A stretch of 52,526 nt of DNA, taken from the NCBI GenBank assembly GCA_923184405.1, contig OV299793.1:331900-384425 (forward strand). Direction: 5' to 3'. A program made the position numbers and the translations under genes. Below, in pieces: positions 30,796-40,999 of the stretch; position 1 is the stretch's first letter, and each line of letters opens with the position of its first letter. The stretch comes from Neisseria meningitidis. GTDB taxonomy: Bacteria > Pseudomonadota > Gammaproteobacteria > Burkholderiales > Neisseriaceae. The notes beneath the pieces were generated by a model, which was not told the origin of the DNA, ran no database searches, and was given only the letters and a program-made list of their open reading frames with translations.

Positions 30796-31804
30796 ATGAA
30801 CGACAATACACAAACCCTTCCCCCGCGCCACCTGTCCGTCGCCCCGATGTTGGACTGGACGGACAGGCACTACCGTTATATGGCGCGCCAGATTACCCGC
30901 AATACTTGGCTGTACAGCGAAATGGTCAACGCCGGCGCGATTGTTTACGGCGACAAAGACCGCTTTTTGATGTTCAACGAAGGCGAGCAGCCCGTCGCCC
31001 TGCAACTGGGCGGCAGCGATCCGTCCGATTTGGCGAAAGCCGCCAAAGCCGCCGAGGCATACGGTTACAACGAGGTCAACCTCAACTGCGGCTGCCCCAG
31101 TCCGCGCGTGCAGAAAGGCTCGTTCAGCGCGTGTCTGATGAACGAAGTCGGGCTGGTTGCCGACTGCCTCAACGCCATGCAGGACGCGGTCGGTATTCCC
31201 GTTACCGTCAAACACCGTATCGGTGTGGACAGGCAGACCGAATACCAAACCGTTGCCGATTTCGTCGGCACGCTGCGCGACAAAACCGCCTGCAAAACCT
31301 TTATCGTCCACGCCCGCAACGCTTGGCTGGACGGTCTTTCCCCAAAGAAAACCGCGACGTTCCCCCGTTGAAATACGATTACGTTTACCGCCTCAAGCAG
31401 GAGTTTCCCGGGCTGGAAATCATCATCAACGGCGGCATCACCACCAACGAAGCAATCGCCGGACACCTGCAACACGTTGACGGCGTGATGGTCAGGCGCG
31501 AGGCGTACCACAACCCGATGGTGATGCGCGAATGGGACAGATTGTTTTACGGCGATACTGCGAGCCCGATCGAATACGCCGATTTGGTGCAGTGCCTCTA
31601 CACATACAGCCAAGCCCAAATCCAAGCCGGACGCGGCACAATCTTGCGCCACATCGTCCGCCACAGCCTCGGGCTGATGCACGGTTTGAAAGGTGCGCGG
31701 ACTTGGCGGCGTATGCTTGCCGACGCAACGCTCTTGAAGACAACGACGGCAGCCTGATTCTCGAAGCGTGGAAAGAGGTTGAGCGGGCAAATACGCGCGA
31801 ATAG
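30796..31804 (+). pseudogene. dusA: DusA, tRNA-dihydrouridine(20/20a) synthase
   Basis: This FMN enzyme reduces uridine 20/20a in tRNA D-loops. HLSVAPMLDWTDRHYRYMAR is characteristic of DusA as opposed to DusB or DusC. QPVALQLGGSDP and YNEVNLNCGCPSPRVQKGSF follow, with the catalytic Cys100 in GCPS. VTVKHRIGVD and FIVHARNAWLDGLSPK come next. The frame breaks near 31358 (PKENRDVPPL) and again near 31735. The end NDGSLILEAWKEVERA is in the third frame, stopping at 31804. Length matches the usual ~335 residues. Confidence 0.92.
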
Positions 31805-31822
31805 GGCGAGGCTGTATGTGTG

Positions 31823-31855
31823 AAATGCCGTCTAGAAGGCTTCAGACGGCATTTG
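31823..31855. terminator. Terminator between dusA and gluQ
   Basis: ATGCCGTCTAGAAGGC and GCTTCAGACGGCAT pair between converging genes. The left arm has one mismatch in the uptake signal (TAGAA for TGAA). Confidence 0.75.
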
Positions 31856-31874
31856 TGCGTTTGTCGGGCGGTGT

Positions 31875-32762
31875 TTAGGGGGTGGTAATGGCGTGTTTCG
31901 GCACTTTGCCCATATCACAGTGTGCCACCGCCCAGTCGAGCAGTTCGGCAGGGCGGTCGGTTTCCGGTGCTTCGGGCAGGTCGAGGTAACGGAACACTTG
32001 GCGGAGGAGTTGTTCGCGGCGGTTTAAATCCAATGCGGGGGCGAGCGTCTGTTTCGACCACTTCTGCCCTTGTGCGTTGGTCAGCAGCGGCAGGTGGGCA
32101 TATTGCGGTGTCGGAACGCCCAAACACTGCTGCAAATAGATTTGGCGCGGCGTGGAAACGAGCAGGTCTTGTCCGCGGACGATGTGGGTAACGCCCTGTT
32201 CGGCATCGTCGGCAACGACGGCGAGCTGGTATGCCCAGTAACCGTCTGCACGAAGCAGGACGAAATCGCCGATGTCGCGGGCGAGGTTTTGGGCGTAACC
32301 GCCGACGATGCCGTCTGAAAAGCCGATGTCGCGGTCGGGGACGCGGATGCGCCACGCAGGCTGTTTGCCTTGCAGTGCAGGGCGTTGCTGCGGATTGCGG
32401 CAACGTCCGTTATAGACGAATCCGTCTGCGCCGTGGACTGCCGCAGCCTGCCAGTCTTTGCGGCTGCAATGGCAGGGATAGACCAGTCCGGCGGTTTGCA
32501 GACGGCATAGTGTTTCTTCATACAGGGCGTAACGGCGGCTCTGATAGGCGACTTCTCCGTCCCACTCGAATCCGAATGCCTCAAGCGTGTGCAGGATATG
32601 GCTTGCCGCCCCCGGCATTTCGCGCGGCGGATCGAGGTCTTCCATGCGGACCAGCCATTTGCCGCCGTTTGAGCGTGCATCGGCATAGGAAGCGGCGGCG
32701 GTCAGCAGCGAGCCGATGTGGAGCAGCCCGGTCGGGCTTGGGGCGAAACGTCCTGTGTACAT
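31875..32762 (-). CDS. gluQ: Glutamyl-Q tRNA(Asp) synthetase
   Basis: Intact 295-residue GluQ-RS, a truncated class I synthetase that attaches glutamate to queuosine at tRNA(Asp) position 34. [19 protein letters not shown] has the HIGS motif at residues 15-18. [14 protein letters not shown] follows. The zinc site comes from CHCSRK and later [18 protein letters not shown] is the degenerate KMSKS loop. There is no anticodon-binding domain, as expected. It depends functionally on queuosine, to which the queF gene at 3757 also belongs. Confidence 0.96.
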   Translation of the reverse strand: MYTGRFAPSPTGLLHIGSLLTAAASYADARSNGGKWLVRMEDLDPPREMPGAASHILHTLEAFGFEWDGEVAYQSRRYALYEETLCRLQTAGLVYPCHCSRKDWQAAAVHGADGFVYNGRCRNPQQRPALQGKQPAWRIRVPDRDIGFSDGIVGGYAQNLARDIGDFVLLRADGYWAYQLAVVADDAEQGVTHIVRGQDLLVSTPRQIYLQQCLGVPTPQYAHLPLLTNAQGQKWSKQTLAPALDLNRREQLLRQVFRYLDLPEAPETDRPAELLDWAVAHCDMGKVPKHAITTP

Positions 32763-32777
32763 ATCCGGTACGGCCCT

Positions 32778-33108
32778 TTATTTAAGACTATTAATCAAAG
32801 CCATTATCTCATCTTTATTCAGTTCCATCCCGGGTTCTTCAAGTAAGGTTAAATCATATAGGGCATTATATTGCTCTTCGGTAGCTGAACCATCCATAAG
32901 GCCGGACGAGAAAAAATCGAAGGCTCTATCTGCGATTCTCTCATTACTTGCATTTCTACTAACCAGTTTCATCAATTCTGTATATATTGTATGGGGAGGT
33001 ACCGGATCCTTAAAAATCAGATCTGAATAAATTTCATTGGGTGAAATGATTTCGAGTGCTTTTGCTATGATTCTATTTCCTTTTGTGTTGGTAGGTAATG
33101 TCGTGCAT
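32778..33108 (-). pseudogene. Hypothetical protein, low GC
   Basis: I do not recognise this protein. An open frame ending at 32778 reads NRIIAKALEIISPNEIYSDL, FKDPVPPHTIYTELMKLVSR, NASNERIADRAFDFFSSG, SATEEQYNALYDLTLLEEPG and NKDEIMALINSLK. It is about 100 residues, acidic, probably helical and probably cytosolic. No ATG starts this frame; ATG at 33104 lies in another frame, so one indel is likely. GC content is clearly lower than in gluQ and tal on either side, which suggests transfer. An internal ATG at 32975 would give a 65-residue product. Confidence 0.55.
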
Positions 33109-33177
33109 TAACTTCTTGCCCATTAATATTTTTAGGGTGAATCCTTGATATGCCGCACTGTGTCCGGTCAAACGGGC

Positions 33178-33209
33178 GATGCCGTCTGAAAGCCTTTCAG
33201 ACGGCATCG
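33178..33209. terminator. Terminator after tal
   Basis: ATGCCGTCTGAAAGCC and TTTCAGACGGCAT form a hairpin 12 bases beyond the tal stop. Confidence 0.85.
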
Positions 33210-33220
33210 GGGATGAAAGT

Positions 33221-34271
33221 TTAAACCAACGGTGCGAGCAGTTTTTCAAACGCTTCTTCAAACTGTTTCAAACCGTCTTCCTGCAAACGTGCCGCCAAGG
33301 TTTCGACATCGATGCCGAGCGCGGCGGTTTCGGCGAGCTGAGCTTGTGCTTCGTCCGCGCCTTCGGTCAGCGTAGCTTTGGCTGTGCCGTGGTCGATGAA
33401 GGCTTTGAGCGTGGCATCGGGAACGGTGTTGACGGTGTGCGCGCCGATCAGGCTGTCAACGTAGAGTGTGTCAGGATAGGCCGGGTTTTCACGCCGGTAG
33501 ATGCCCATAAAGCTGCACGCGGTTTGCGCCTTGGGTTTCCAGTGCGGCAAATTCCGGGCGCCGAAGTATTGTGCCCAGTCTTGGTAGGCGGCTTTGGCAA
33601 GGGCGATGGCGATTTTGCCTTTGAGGTGGTCAGGCAGTGTTGTGTCCAGCGCGCCGTCCACCGGGAGATGAAGAAGCTGGCGACGACGTGGATATGGGCA
33701 ACGCTTTGTCCAGCTGCCAAGCGTTTGGCAATGCCGCGCGCGTAGGCGGCGTAGGCTTTGAGGGTTTGGACGCGTGAGAACAGCAGGGTCAGGTTTACGC
33801 TGATGCCGTCTGAAACGAGGGTTTCGAGCGCATCGATGCCTGCGTCGGTGGCAGGCACTTTAATCATCGCGTTTTTGCACCCGATGGCGGCGTAGAGGCG
33901 GCGCGCTTCTTCTACCGTGCCTTGCGCGTCTTTGACAATTCGGGCGAAACTTCGAGGCTGACGAAGCCGGTTTTGCCGCCGGTGGATTCGTGTTCGGCAA
34001 GGCAGACGTCACAGGCGGCTCGCACATCGGCAACCGCCATGGTTTCGTAGCGTTGTTTCGGGGTCAGATCTTGCTGTTTGAGCGCGGCGACTTCATCGGC
34101 GTACAGGGCATCGCTTGCGAAGGCTTTTGGAAAGATGGCGGGATTGGAAGTTACGCCGCACACGCCTTGTTTCAACATTTGCGCCAATTCGCCGCTTTGC
34201 ACGAGCGAGCGGGAAAGGTTGTCCAGCCTGATTTGTTGTCCTAATGCTTTAACGTCCGATAAAATAGTCAT
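33221..34271 (-). pseudogene. tal: Transaldolase, frameshifted
   Basis: Transaldolase of the non-oxidative pentose phosphate pathway; this is the long (about 351-residue) form. [14 protein letters not shown] and [16 protein letters not shown] open at 34271. [14 protein letters not shown] is the first family signature. [17 protein letters not shown] carries the Schiff-base Lys. [16 protein letters not shown] follows, and [16 protein letters not shown] closes at 33221. Breaks fall near 33930, 33660, 33545 and 33500. The span is five bases short of the expected 1056. Confidence 0.93.
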
Positions 34272-34361
34272 TTCTGATTCCTTTGGATGGATGTGTATGT
34301 TTCAAAGGCTTATGCTACCCCGATTCGGAAATTTTGGGTAGTTTTATTACAGCAAAGGCGG

Positions 34362-35340
34362 ATGGCAATGGCAGAAAACGGAAAATATCTCGACTGGGCG
34401 CGCGAAGTGTTGCACACCGAAGAGGAAGGCTTGCGCGAAATTGCAGCGGAATTGGACGAAAACTTCGTCCTTGCGGCAGACGCGCTGTTGCACTGCAAGG
34501 GCAGGGTCGTTATCACGGGCATGGGCAAGTCGGGACATATCGGGCGCAAAATGGCGGCAACGATGGCCTCGACAAGCACGCCCGCGTTTTTTGTCCACCC
34601 TGCGGAAGCGGCACACGGCGATTTGGGCATGATTGTGGACAACGACGTGGTCGTCGCGATTTCCAATTCCGGCGAAAGCGACGAAATCGCCGCCATCATC
34701 CCCGCGCTCAAACGCAAAGACATCACGCTTGTCTGCATCACCGCCCGCCCCGATTCAACCATGGCGCGCCATGCCGACATCCACATCACGGCGTCGGTTT
34801 CCAAAGAAGCCTGCCCGCTGGGGCTTGCCCCGACCACCAGCACCACCGCCGTCATGGCTTTGGGCGATGCGTTGGCGGTCGTCCTGCTGCGCGCACGCGC
34901 GTTCACGCCCGACGATTTCGCCTTGAGCCATCCTGCCGGCAGCCTCGGCAAACGCCTACTTTTGCGCGTTGCCGACATTATGCACAAAGGCGGCGGCCTG
35001 CCTGCCGTCCGACTCGGCACGCCCTTGAAAGAAGCCATCGTCAGCATGAGTGAAAAAGGGCTGGGCATGTTGGCGGTAACGGACGGGCAAGGCCGTCTGA
35101 AAGGCGTATTCACCGACGGCGATTTGCGCCGCCTGTTTCAAGAATGCGACAATTTTACCGGTCTTTCGATAGACGAAGTCATGCATACGCATCCTAAAAC
35201 CATCTCCGCCGAACGTCTCGCCACCGAAGCCCTGAAAGTCATGCAGGCAAACCATGTGAACGGCTTCGGTTACCGATGCAGATGGCGTGCTGATCAGCGC
35301 GCTGAATATGCACGACCTGCTGGCGGCACGGATTGTATAA
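34362..35340 (+). pseudogene. kdsD: KdsD, arabinose-5-phosphate isomerase
   Basis: KdsD makes arabinose-5-phosphate, the precursor of Kdo for the lipooligosaccharide core. The start is MAMAENGKYLDWAREVL. The SIS domain contains GKSGHIGRKMAATMAST and AISNSGESDEIAAIIP. Two CBS domains follow (LPAVRLGTPLKEAI-SMSE and IDEVMHTHPKTISAERLA). The frame breaks once near 35268; the other frame ends TDADGVLISALNMHDLLA-ARIV at TAA 35338-35340. It heads the kdsD-kdsC-lptC-lptA-lptB cluster, which supplies Kdo and then exports LOS. Confidence 0.95.
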
Positions 35341-35353
35341 GGCGTTGCAGCCG

Positions 35354-35388
35354 TTTCAGACGGCATTTGTGGTAGATATGCCGTCTGA
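35354..35388. repeat. Outward-facing uptake-signal pair between kdsD and kdsC
   Basis: TTTCAGACGGCAT is followed by ATGCCGTCTGAAA. This is the reverse order of the usual terminator pair but still able to fold. It may weaken rather than end transcription within the cluster. Confidence 0.7.
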
Positions 35389-35403
35389 AAACAAGGAAAT
35401 CCC

Positions 35404-35940
35404 ATGCAGGCAATTTCTCCCGAATTACAGGTGCGCGCCGCCAAAATCAAACTGTTGATCCTGGATGTGGACGGCATTTTGACCGACGGGCGCATCTTTA
35501 TCCGCGATAACGGCGAAGAAATCAAATCGTTTCACACACTGGACGGACACGGTCTGAAAATGCTTCAGGCAAGCGGCGTGCAGACTGCGATGATCACAGG
35601 TCAGGAGCACACTACGTAGGCATCCGCGTCAAACAGTTGGGCATAAATTACTGCTTCAAAGGCATTTCGGACAAACGCGCCGCGTATGAAGAGCTGCAGC
35701 GCACAGGTCGGCGTGGAAGAAGCCGAGTGTGCCTTTGTCGGCGACGACGTGGTCGATTTGCAAGTGATGGTGCGTTGCGGATTGCCGGCTGCCGTTCCCG
35801 ACGCGCATTGGTTTACGCTGCAACACGCCGCCTATATTGCCAAACGCCCCGGCGGTGCGGGCGCGGTGCGCGAAGTCAGCGACCTGATTATGCAGGCGCA
35901 AGGGACGTTGGGCGCGGCTTTGAACGAGTACATCAAATGA
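35404..35940 (+). pseudogene. kdsC: KdsC, Kdo-8-phosphate phosphatase
   Basis: A HAD-family C0 phosphatase that removes phosphate from Kdo-8-P. Nucleophile motif LLILDVDGILTDG has Asp21 and Asp23. FHTLDGHGLKMLQASGV and TAMITGQ are motif II. After EHTT the frame changes at a lost base and runs YVGIRVKQLGINY-CFKGISDKRAAYEEL. It then changes back to VGVEEAECAFVGDDVVDLQV (motif IV). Gln replaces the usual Pro in VVDLPVM. The indels cancel, so total length is exactly 179 codons. The stop overlaps the lptC start as ATGA. Confidence 0.93.
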
Positions 35941-36525
35941 AAATAAGATGGCGGAGTACGGAATTGCGTTCCCATTGATATTGGCGGTTGCCTTGGGCGG
36001 TCTGTCGGCATGGTTGGGACGCATCAGCGAAGTCGAGATTGAAGAAGTCAGGCTCAATCCCGACGAACAGCAATACACAATGGACGACTTGGATGGCAAG
36101 CGGTTTAACGAACAGGGATACTAAAAAGAACATTTGAGCGCGAAGGTCCTGAAAGCAGTTTCCCGAAAGCAGCGACATCGCATTTTGATTCGACGCATCC
36201 TCGTGTTCTTCCAAGAAGGCAGGTTGTTGTACCAAGCCGGCAGCGATGAAGCCGTTTACCACACCGAAAACAAACAAGTTCCTTTGAAAAACAACGGTGT
36301 GCCATGAACAAAATCGATGACGGCAAACGGCAGGCGGGTAAAGTTGAAGCCGAAAAGCTGCACGCCGATACCGAATCTCAATATGTCCAAACCGATACGC
36401 CTGTCAGTTTCCAAAATGGTGCATCTCTCGGTCAGGCAGGCGGCATGACTTACGACCACAAAACAGGCATGTTGTACTTCTCATCTAAAGTGAAAGCCAC
36501 GATTTATGATACAAAAGATAAGTAA
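35937..36525 (+). pseudogene. lptC: LptC, LPS transport bitopic protein
   Basis: LptC is anchored in the inner membrane and hands LPS from LptB2FG to LptA. MKIRWR then a lost frame hides YGIAFPLILAVALGGLSAWL, the N-terminal helix. Next are GRISEVEIEEVRLNPDEQQY and MDDLDGKRFNEQGY. A further break occurs near 36120-36170. DIAFDSTHP-VFFQEGRLLY and QAGSDEAVYHTENKQVPL follow. The C-terminal beta-jellyroll reads DTPVSFQNGASLGQAGGM-TY and GMLYFSSKVKATIYDTKDK, stop at 36525. It overlaps kdsC by 4 bases and lptA by 20. Confidence 0.93.
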
Positions 36526-37036
36526 GCTAGATGTTTTAATAGCATTTTCTTCGACATCCCCAGCTTTTGCCGCTCAAAGCGACAGCAGGCAGCCTATTCA
36601 GATTGAGGCCGACCAAGGTTCGCTCGATCAAGCCAACCAAAGCACCACATTCAGCGGAAACGTCGTCATCAGACAAGGTACGCTCAATATTTCCGCCGCC
36701 CGCGTCAATGTAACACGCAGCGGCAAAGGCGAACAGTCCGTGAGGGCAGACGGTTCGCCAGTCCGCTTCAGCCAGACATTGGACGGCGGCAAAGGCACGG
36801 TGCGCGGACAGGCAAACAACGTTGCTTATTCATCTGCAGGCAGCACCGTAGTCTTAAGCGGTAATGCCAAAGTACAGCGCGGCGACGATGTCGCCGAAAG
36901 TGCGGTGATTACATACAACACCAAAACCGAAGTCTATACCATCAGCGGCAGCACAAAATCCGGCGCAAAATCCGCTTCCAAATCCGGCAGGGTCAGCGTC
37001 ATGATCCAGCCTTCGAGTACGCAAAAATCCGAATAA
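36506..37036 (+). CDS. lptA: LptA, periplasmic LPS transport bridge
   Basis: Intact 176-residue LptA. A signal peptide (LIAFSSTSPAFA with likely cleavage before AQSD) precedes the OstA-type beta-jellyroll. QPIQIEADQGSLDQANQS, TTFSGNVVIRQGTLNISAAR and TVRGQANNVAYSSAGSTVVL are typical. SGNAKVQRGDDVAESAVITY continues the fold. The C-terminus is Ser/Lys-rich. The start ATGATACAAAAG lies within lptC, so translation is coupled. The uptake-signal hairpin follows 10 bases after the stop, before lptB. Confidence 0.96.
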   Translation: MIQKISKLDVLIAFSSTSPAFAAQSDSRQPIQIEADQGSLDQANQSTTFSGNVVIRQGTLNISAARVNVTRSGKGEQSVRADGSPVRFSQTLDGGKGTVRGQANNVAYSSAGSTVVLSGNAKVQRGDDVAESAVITYNTKTEVYTISGSTKSGAKSASKSGRVSVMIQPSSTQKSE

Positions 37037-37045
37037 TCCCAAAAT

Positions 37046-37081
37046 GCCGTCTGAAACATAAACCTGGTTCGGACGGCATTT
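37046..37081 (+). terminator. Uptake-signal hairpin between lptA and lptB
   Basis: ATGCCGTCTGAAAC and GGTTCGGACGGCATTT pair with small mismatches. It sits inside an apparent operon and may act as an attenuator. Confidence 0.7.
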
Positions 37082-37109
37082 GCCGACCGAAGATATTGAA
37101 GAGATATTT

Positions 37110-37844
37110 ATGAGCGCAAACGTCAGCCGCCTTGTTGTTCAAAACCTGCAAAAAAGTTTCAAAAAACGCCAAGTCGTTAAAAGCTTCTCCCTCGAAATCG
37201 AAAGCGGGGAAGTCGTCGGCCTGCTCGGGCCCAACGGTGCGGGTAAAACCACCAGCTTCTACATGATTGTCGGACTCATTGCCGCCGATGCAGGCAGCGT
37301 GATGCTGGACGGGCAGGAATTGCGTCACCTGCCCATACACGAACGCGCCCGCCTGGGTGTCGGCTACCTACCGCAGGAAGCCTCGATTTTCCGTAAAATG
37401 ACCGTCGAACAAAACATCCGCGCCATCTTAGAAATCAGAACCAAAGACAAAAGCCGCATCGACGGCGAAGTCGAAAAACTGCTTGCCGACCTGAATATCG
37501 AGCGTTTGCGCAATAATCCTGCCCCATCTTTGTCGGGCGGCGAACGCCGACGCGTCGAAATCGCCCGCGTACTCGCCATGAAACCGCATTTTATTTTGTT
37601 GGACGAGCCTTTTGATGGCGTCGATCCCATCGCCGTCATCGACATCCAGAAAATCATCAGATTTCTCAAGTCGCGCGGTATCGGCGTATTAATTACCGAC
37701 CACAACGTACGCGAAACCCTCAGCATCTGCGATCGGGCCTACATTATTTCAGACGGCACGGTGTTGGCATCGGGAAAACCTGATGATTTGGTCGGAAACG
37801 AACAGGTTCGTTCTGTTTATCTGGGTAAGAACTTCAAATATTGA
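37110..37844 (+). CDS. lptB: LptB, LPS export ATPase
   Basis: Intact 244-residue ABC ATPase driving LPS export with LptF and LptG. Walker [10 protein letters not shown] is at residues 40-48. The Q-loop region is [15 protein letters not shown]. The signature is [17 protein letters not shown] and Walker B is [13 protein letters not shown], where Asp replaces the usual Ala in DEPFAGVDP. The H-loop is [18 protein letters not shown] chose ATG 37110 because it gives the standard [10 protein letters not shown] start; an in-frame ATG at 37080 lies inside the hairpin region. Confidence 0.97.
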   Translation: MSANVSRLVVQNLQKSFKKRQVVKSFSLEIESGEVVGLLGPNGAGKTTSFYMIVGLIAADAGSVMLDGQELRHLPIHERARLGVGYLPQEASIFRKMTVEQNIRAILEIRTKDKSRIDGEVEKLLADLNIERLRNNPAPSLSGGERRRVEIARVLAMKPHFILLDEPFDGVDPIAVIDIQKIIRFLKSRGIGVLITDHNVRETLSICDRAYIISDGTVLASGKPDDLVGNEQVRSVYLGKNFKY

Positions 37845-37979
37845 AAATATTTTTCAGACGGGCGACCTAATATCGTCGGGCAGGCGGCAAAAATACGGAT
37901 TTATGTTGTTTTTACATAAATTAATTCAAATTTAAAACATTGACTTAAACCTGTTTTCAAAGAATATTGCCTGATATGC

Positions 37980-38008
37980 TTGCATGTCGTCCCGTAATTT
38001 GGTTTAAT
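37980..38008 (+). promoter_or_regulatory. Candidate promoter for tRNA-Phe
   Basis: TTGCAT at 37980-37985 and TTTAAT at 38003-38008 are 17 bases apart, placing the start point about 20 bases before the tRNA. Another -35-like TTGACT lies at 37940. Confidence 0.4.
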
Positions 38009-38034
38009 ACGCATCTCTTAACGAGACAGACAAA

Positions 38035-38110
38035 GGCCAGATAGCTCAGTTGGTAGAGCAACGGATTGAAAATCCGTGTGTCGGCGGTTCGATTCCGCCT
38101 CTGGCCACCA
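38035..38110 (+). tRNA. tRNA-Phe (anticodon GAA)
   Basis: The acceptor stem GGCCAGA pairs with TCTGGCC. The D-arm is GCTCAGTTGGTAGAGC. The anticodon arm ACGGATTGAAAATCCGT has GAA at 38068-38070, and the T-arm is GGCGGTTCGATTCCGCC. The CCA end is encoded. All stems are perfect. Confidence 0.98.
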
Positions 38111-38139
38111 AAAAACCGCTTTTAAGCGGTTATTTTTTT
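38109..38139 (+). terminator. Rho-independent terminator of tRNA-Phe
   Basis: AACCGCTT, TT loop, AAGCGGTT then a run of T begins at the CCA end. Confidence 0.95.
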
Positions 38140-38262
38140 GCCTGCCGTTTTTGGGAAGTTGTCCGTGTCGGACACGTTTTGTGTCTGACCGTTATGTAGA
38201 AGGACAAAAGCGATAATGACCGCCCCGTTGCGTTTTAGAGAAAAGGGTAAAGGCAGAAAGCA

Positions 38263-38296
38263 TATGCCGTCTGAATGATATTTCAGACGGCATTTT
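38263..38296 (-). terminator. Uptake-signal terminator after mtgA
   Basis: ATGCCGTCTGAAT and ATTTCAGACGGCAT form a hairpin just past the minus-strand mtgA stop. Confidence 0.85.
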
Positions 38297-38311
38297 ATAT
38301 TGCGGCGGCAC

Positions 38312-39012
38312 TCAGTCCGTGTCGCTTTCAGGCAACTCTGCCGAACCCATGCGTCTGAGCACGATATTGGTTTTGCTGCGGAGCCGTTTGCTTTTCGGAT
38401 GGTCGGCGTAGTAGAGCGGGGCGGGGACGCGCGCAGTCAGTTTCGCCGCCTGCTGTTTGGTCAGCTTGGCGGCGGGTATTTGATAAAAATACCGGGACGC
38501 GGCTTCCGCGCCGAAAACGCCGTAGTGCCATTCGATTGAGTTTAAATACAGTTCAAAAATCCTGTCTTTGTCGGTAACGGCTTCCATCATCGCGGTAATC
38601 GCCGCTTCTTCGCCTTTGCGGATATAGCTGCGGCTTTCGTTTAAAAACAGGTTTTTGGCAAGCTGCTGGCTGATGGTCGAACCGCCCGCCTTCACTTTGC
38701 CGCTGTTCCGGTTGCGCCTGATGGCGTTTTGAATGCCACCCCAATCGAAGCCGCCGTGCCCGGCAAAATGGGCATCTTCGGAAGCAATCAGGGCTTTTTC
38801 AGGTTGACCGAGATGCGGTTGTAGGGCACCCAGCGGTAATCCAGTGCGACATCGCGACCTTCCAGTTCAAACTGCTTCATCCGCATCGACATAAAGGCAG
38901 TCCGATGGGGCGCGACGGCGCGGTAGGTAATGATGTTGCCGTACACATAGGCATTGAAAAAGATAAAGATGCCGACGGGCAGGGCAATCAGCCATTTGAC
39001 GATGCGGAACAT
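38312..39012 (-). pseudogene. mtgA: MtgA, monofunctional peptidoglycan glycosyltransferase
   Basis: An inner-membrane GT51 enzyme that polymerises lipid II glycan. From 39012: a membrane anchor (IVKWLIALPVGIFIFFNAYV), then YRWVPYNRISVNLKK. The frame breaks near 38795. The other frame supplies ALIASEDAHFAGHGGFDWG with the catalytic Glu in EDAHF. GGSTISQQLAKNLFLNESRS and RKGEEAAITAMMEA follow. The end is AELPESDTD at 38312. The span of 701 is one base short of 234 codons; the deletion is in a run around AAAAGC. Confidence 0.93.
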
Positions 39013-39013
39013 A

Positions 39014-39822
39014 TTACATGGCTTTCATGTATTCGATAACAGGGCGGATATCGGGCGTAAATCCGCGCCAGAGGGCGTAGGAAGCCGCCGCTTGACCGAC
39101 TAGCATACCCAGTCCGTCGGCAGTTTTTTCGCACCCGATTGTCGTGCAAAATCTAAAAACGGTTTTGCCGCGCAGCCGTACACCATATCGTAGGCAAGCG
39201 CGCAGTTTTGAAAAATATCGGGCGGAATATCAGGAATCTGACCGTTTAGACCGCCGGACGTGCCGTTGATGATGATATCAAAACCGCCGTTCACATCCGC
39301 CATCGGGACGGCTTCAATGCCGAAAAGCTGCGCCAATTCCTCGGCTTTGGCGCGGGTACGGTTGGCAATGACGATACGGGCAGGGCGGTGTTCTTTCAAA
39401 ACCGGAATCACGCCGCGCACCGCGCCGCCTGCGCCCAAAAGCAAAATGGTTTTGCCCTCGATGGCAATAATTTTGACCTGCGTGATGTCGTTGGTCAAAC
39501 CGATACCGTCGGTGTTGTCGCCACGCAGCTTGCCGTTTTTCAACGGAATCAGCGTATTGACCGCACCTGCCGCCAATGCGCGTTCGGAATGCTCGTCCGC
39601 CAGATGAAACGCTTCCTGTTTGAACGGTACGGTAACGTTTGCCCCGCAACCGCCTGTTTCAAAAAATGTCGAAACCGCCTGTGCAAAACCGCCGATGTCA
39701 GCGCAAATGCGTTCGTATTCAATGTCAACGCCTTCCTGAAGGGCAAATTGCTGATGGATTTGCGGCGATTTACTGTGTGCAACGGGGTTGCCAAAAACGG
39801 AGTAACTGGGGAGGGCGGTCAT
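39014..39822 (-). pseudogene. aroE: Shikimate dehydrogenase, frameshifted
   Basis: AroE reduces dehydroshikimate in aromatic amino-acid synthesis. [20 protein letters not shown] is the substrate-binding start. [13 protein letters not shown] holds the catalytic Lys, and GAVNTLIP and RGDNTDGIG follow. [17 protein letters not shown] is the NADP Rossmann loop. The frame is lost at SGAKK, where a run of T on the plus strand (TTTTTT at 39124) is one short. The rest, [20 protein letters not shown], ends in IEYMKAM at TAA 39014-39016. Span 809 against 810. mtgA begins 2 bases further on. Confidence 0.95.
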
Positions 39823-39990
39823 GGTCGTGTTCCAAAGACGGGAAGGCTATTTTATAACGGCGGCGTACAGATGGAAACGATGCCGTCTGAAACGATTGTC
39901 AGATAGCATGACGGAATATTTTTCTCTTGAAAAAGTCGTTTTTTTTTACAATTTAACTTTATTTTGTTGACAAGGACGAGAGGGTCGGAC

Positions 39991-40384
39991 ATGAAATAGA
40001 TGTGGTGCTTGACAGTACTTGCATTGGGGTTAGCAACACCGACGGTGGCGGCGGATTGGGTGCAGGTAGGTATTGATAGTGCAAAATATTGCCACGTTTG
40101 GTGATGCAGACAACCGTACGGACGACAGTGGCATGGTTTGAAACAAGGTACGCCAAGCCGGAAAAGTCTAGAAATGGAAAATTTTATAATACAGCTAAAA
40201 CGTTCGAAGAAATGGATTGCAGTGGTAAACGTTCTAGGACTTTGACGGCAACGTGCTATTTCAAATCAGGAAACGCTATCGCTTCTCCATACACCATCCT
40301 AAGCCCAAAAGAGAACTATGTTAACAGTATCTTCCAGCGCAAGGTAGGCTTTCTACAAACTACGCCGAGAACCGCATCTACCTG
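39991..40384 (+). pseudogene. Secreted adhesin-E-like small protein, first copy
   Basis: This resembles the surface-adhesin E domain family of small secreted proteins in Neisseria and Haemophilus. ATG AAA TAG ATG opens it: a stop sits at codon 3, and a second ATG at 40000 avoids it. MWCLTVLALGLATPTVAADW is a clear signal peptide. WVQVG then leads to an early stop. The remaining pieces (VKQGT-like, NGKFYNTAKTFEEMDCSGKRS and ATCYFKSGNAIAS) lie in another frame. The C-terminal PGTLGEAQYKFVCNGYP motif is garbled here and clear only in the second copy at 41000-41250. Confidence 0.55.
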
Positions 40385-40999
40385 ACAACATATGCAAACA
40401 ATTAATTGCGACCATGACAGCGCATCTGTTTGTCGGCAGTGGAAAAACGGCACGTACCGTGATGGAACGGCATACAACGGAAGCTAACAACGGGTTGCCG
40501 TCTGAAACTATATTTTACAGCTATTGAGCTGAAAGGCCAGTTTCACACCGCAGATAAGCGGTAGAACATGATGGCTTTGAACGAAACTTGCGCGCAGACA
40601 TTCTTGTTTCATCTACGAAACAGCAAAATGACAAAAAACGGCCATTAATCGACAGAAGTTCATGGAAGGCGTCATCACCTTCCGAGATGCGCTTTACTCT
40701 GGTTACCAAATGAGCACCAGCACAAAGCCGTGCCTGCAAACAGCGACTGAGATACACCGAAGAGTGGACTCGAACGGTCATCCGCTTGATGATATAGTCA
40801 CTGGGGGTAACTTGCAAGACGGTCAAGTTGCAAACGACTTGATAGACGTCATACAGCAAGCCCACTCTTTTATCGATGATAAAGTCGTATGACTCGCAAG
40901 ACATCAGAGATACAGCGACAGAACACGGAATGAAAGCCACCGTGCCATAGCATTACCGCGCCAAGAAGCCCAACCGTGATTTCGGATAGCTACGTTTAT
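40385..40999 (+). repeat. Noisy copy of the glnA upstream and 5' region
   Basis: Landmarks of 41251-41890 appear in order with many errors. TTGCCGTCTGAAACTATATT at 40495 matches 41382. GTAGAACATGATGGCTTTGA matches GTAGAATCATGCTGGCTTTG. GAGATGCGCTTTACTCTGG, CACCAGCACAAAGCCGTGC and CGAAGAGTGGAC-TCGAACGG match glnA codons from 41578 to 41675. CTTTTATCGATGATAAAGTCGT matches the 41766 region, and CGCGCCAAGAAGCC matches 41859. No frame is open. Length, order and spacing show that a long stretch was assembled twice. Confidence 0.7.
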
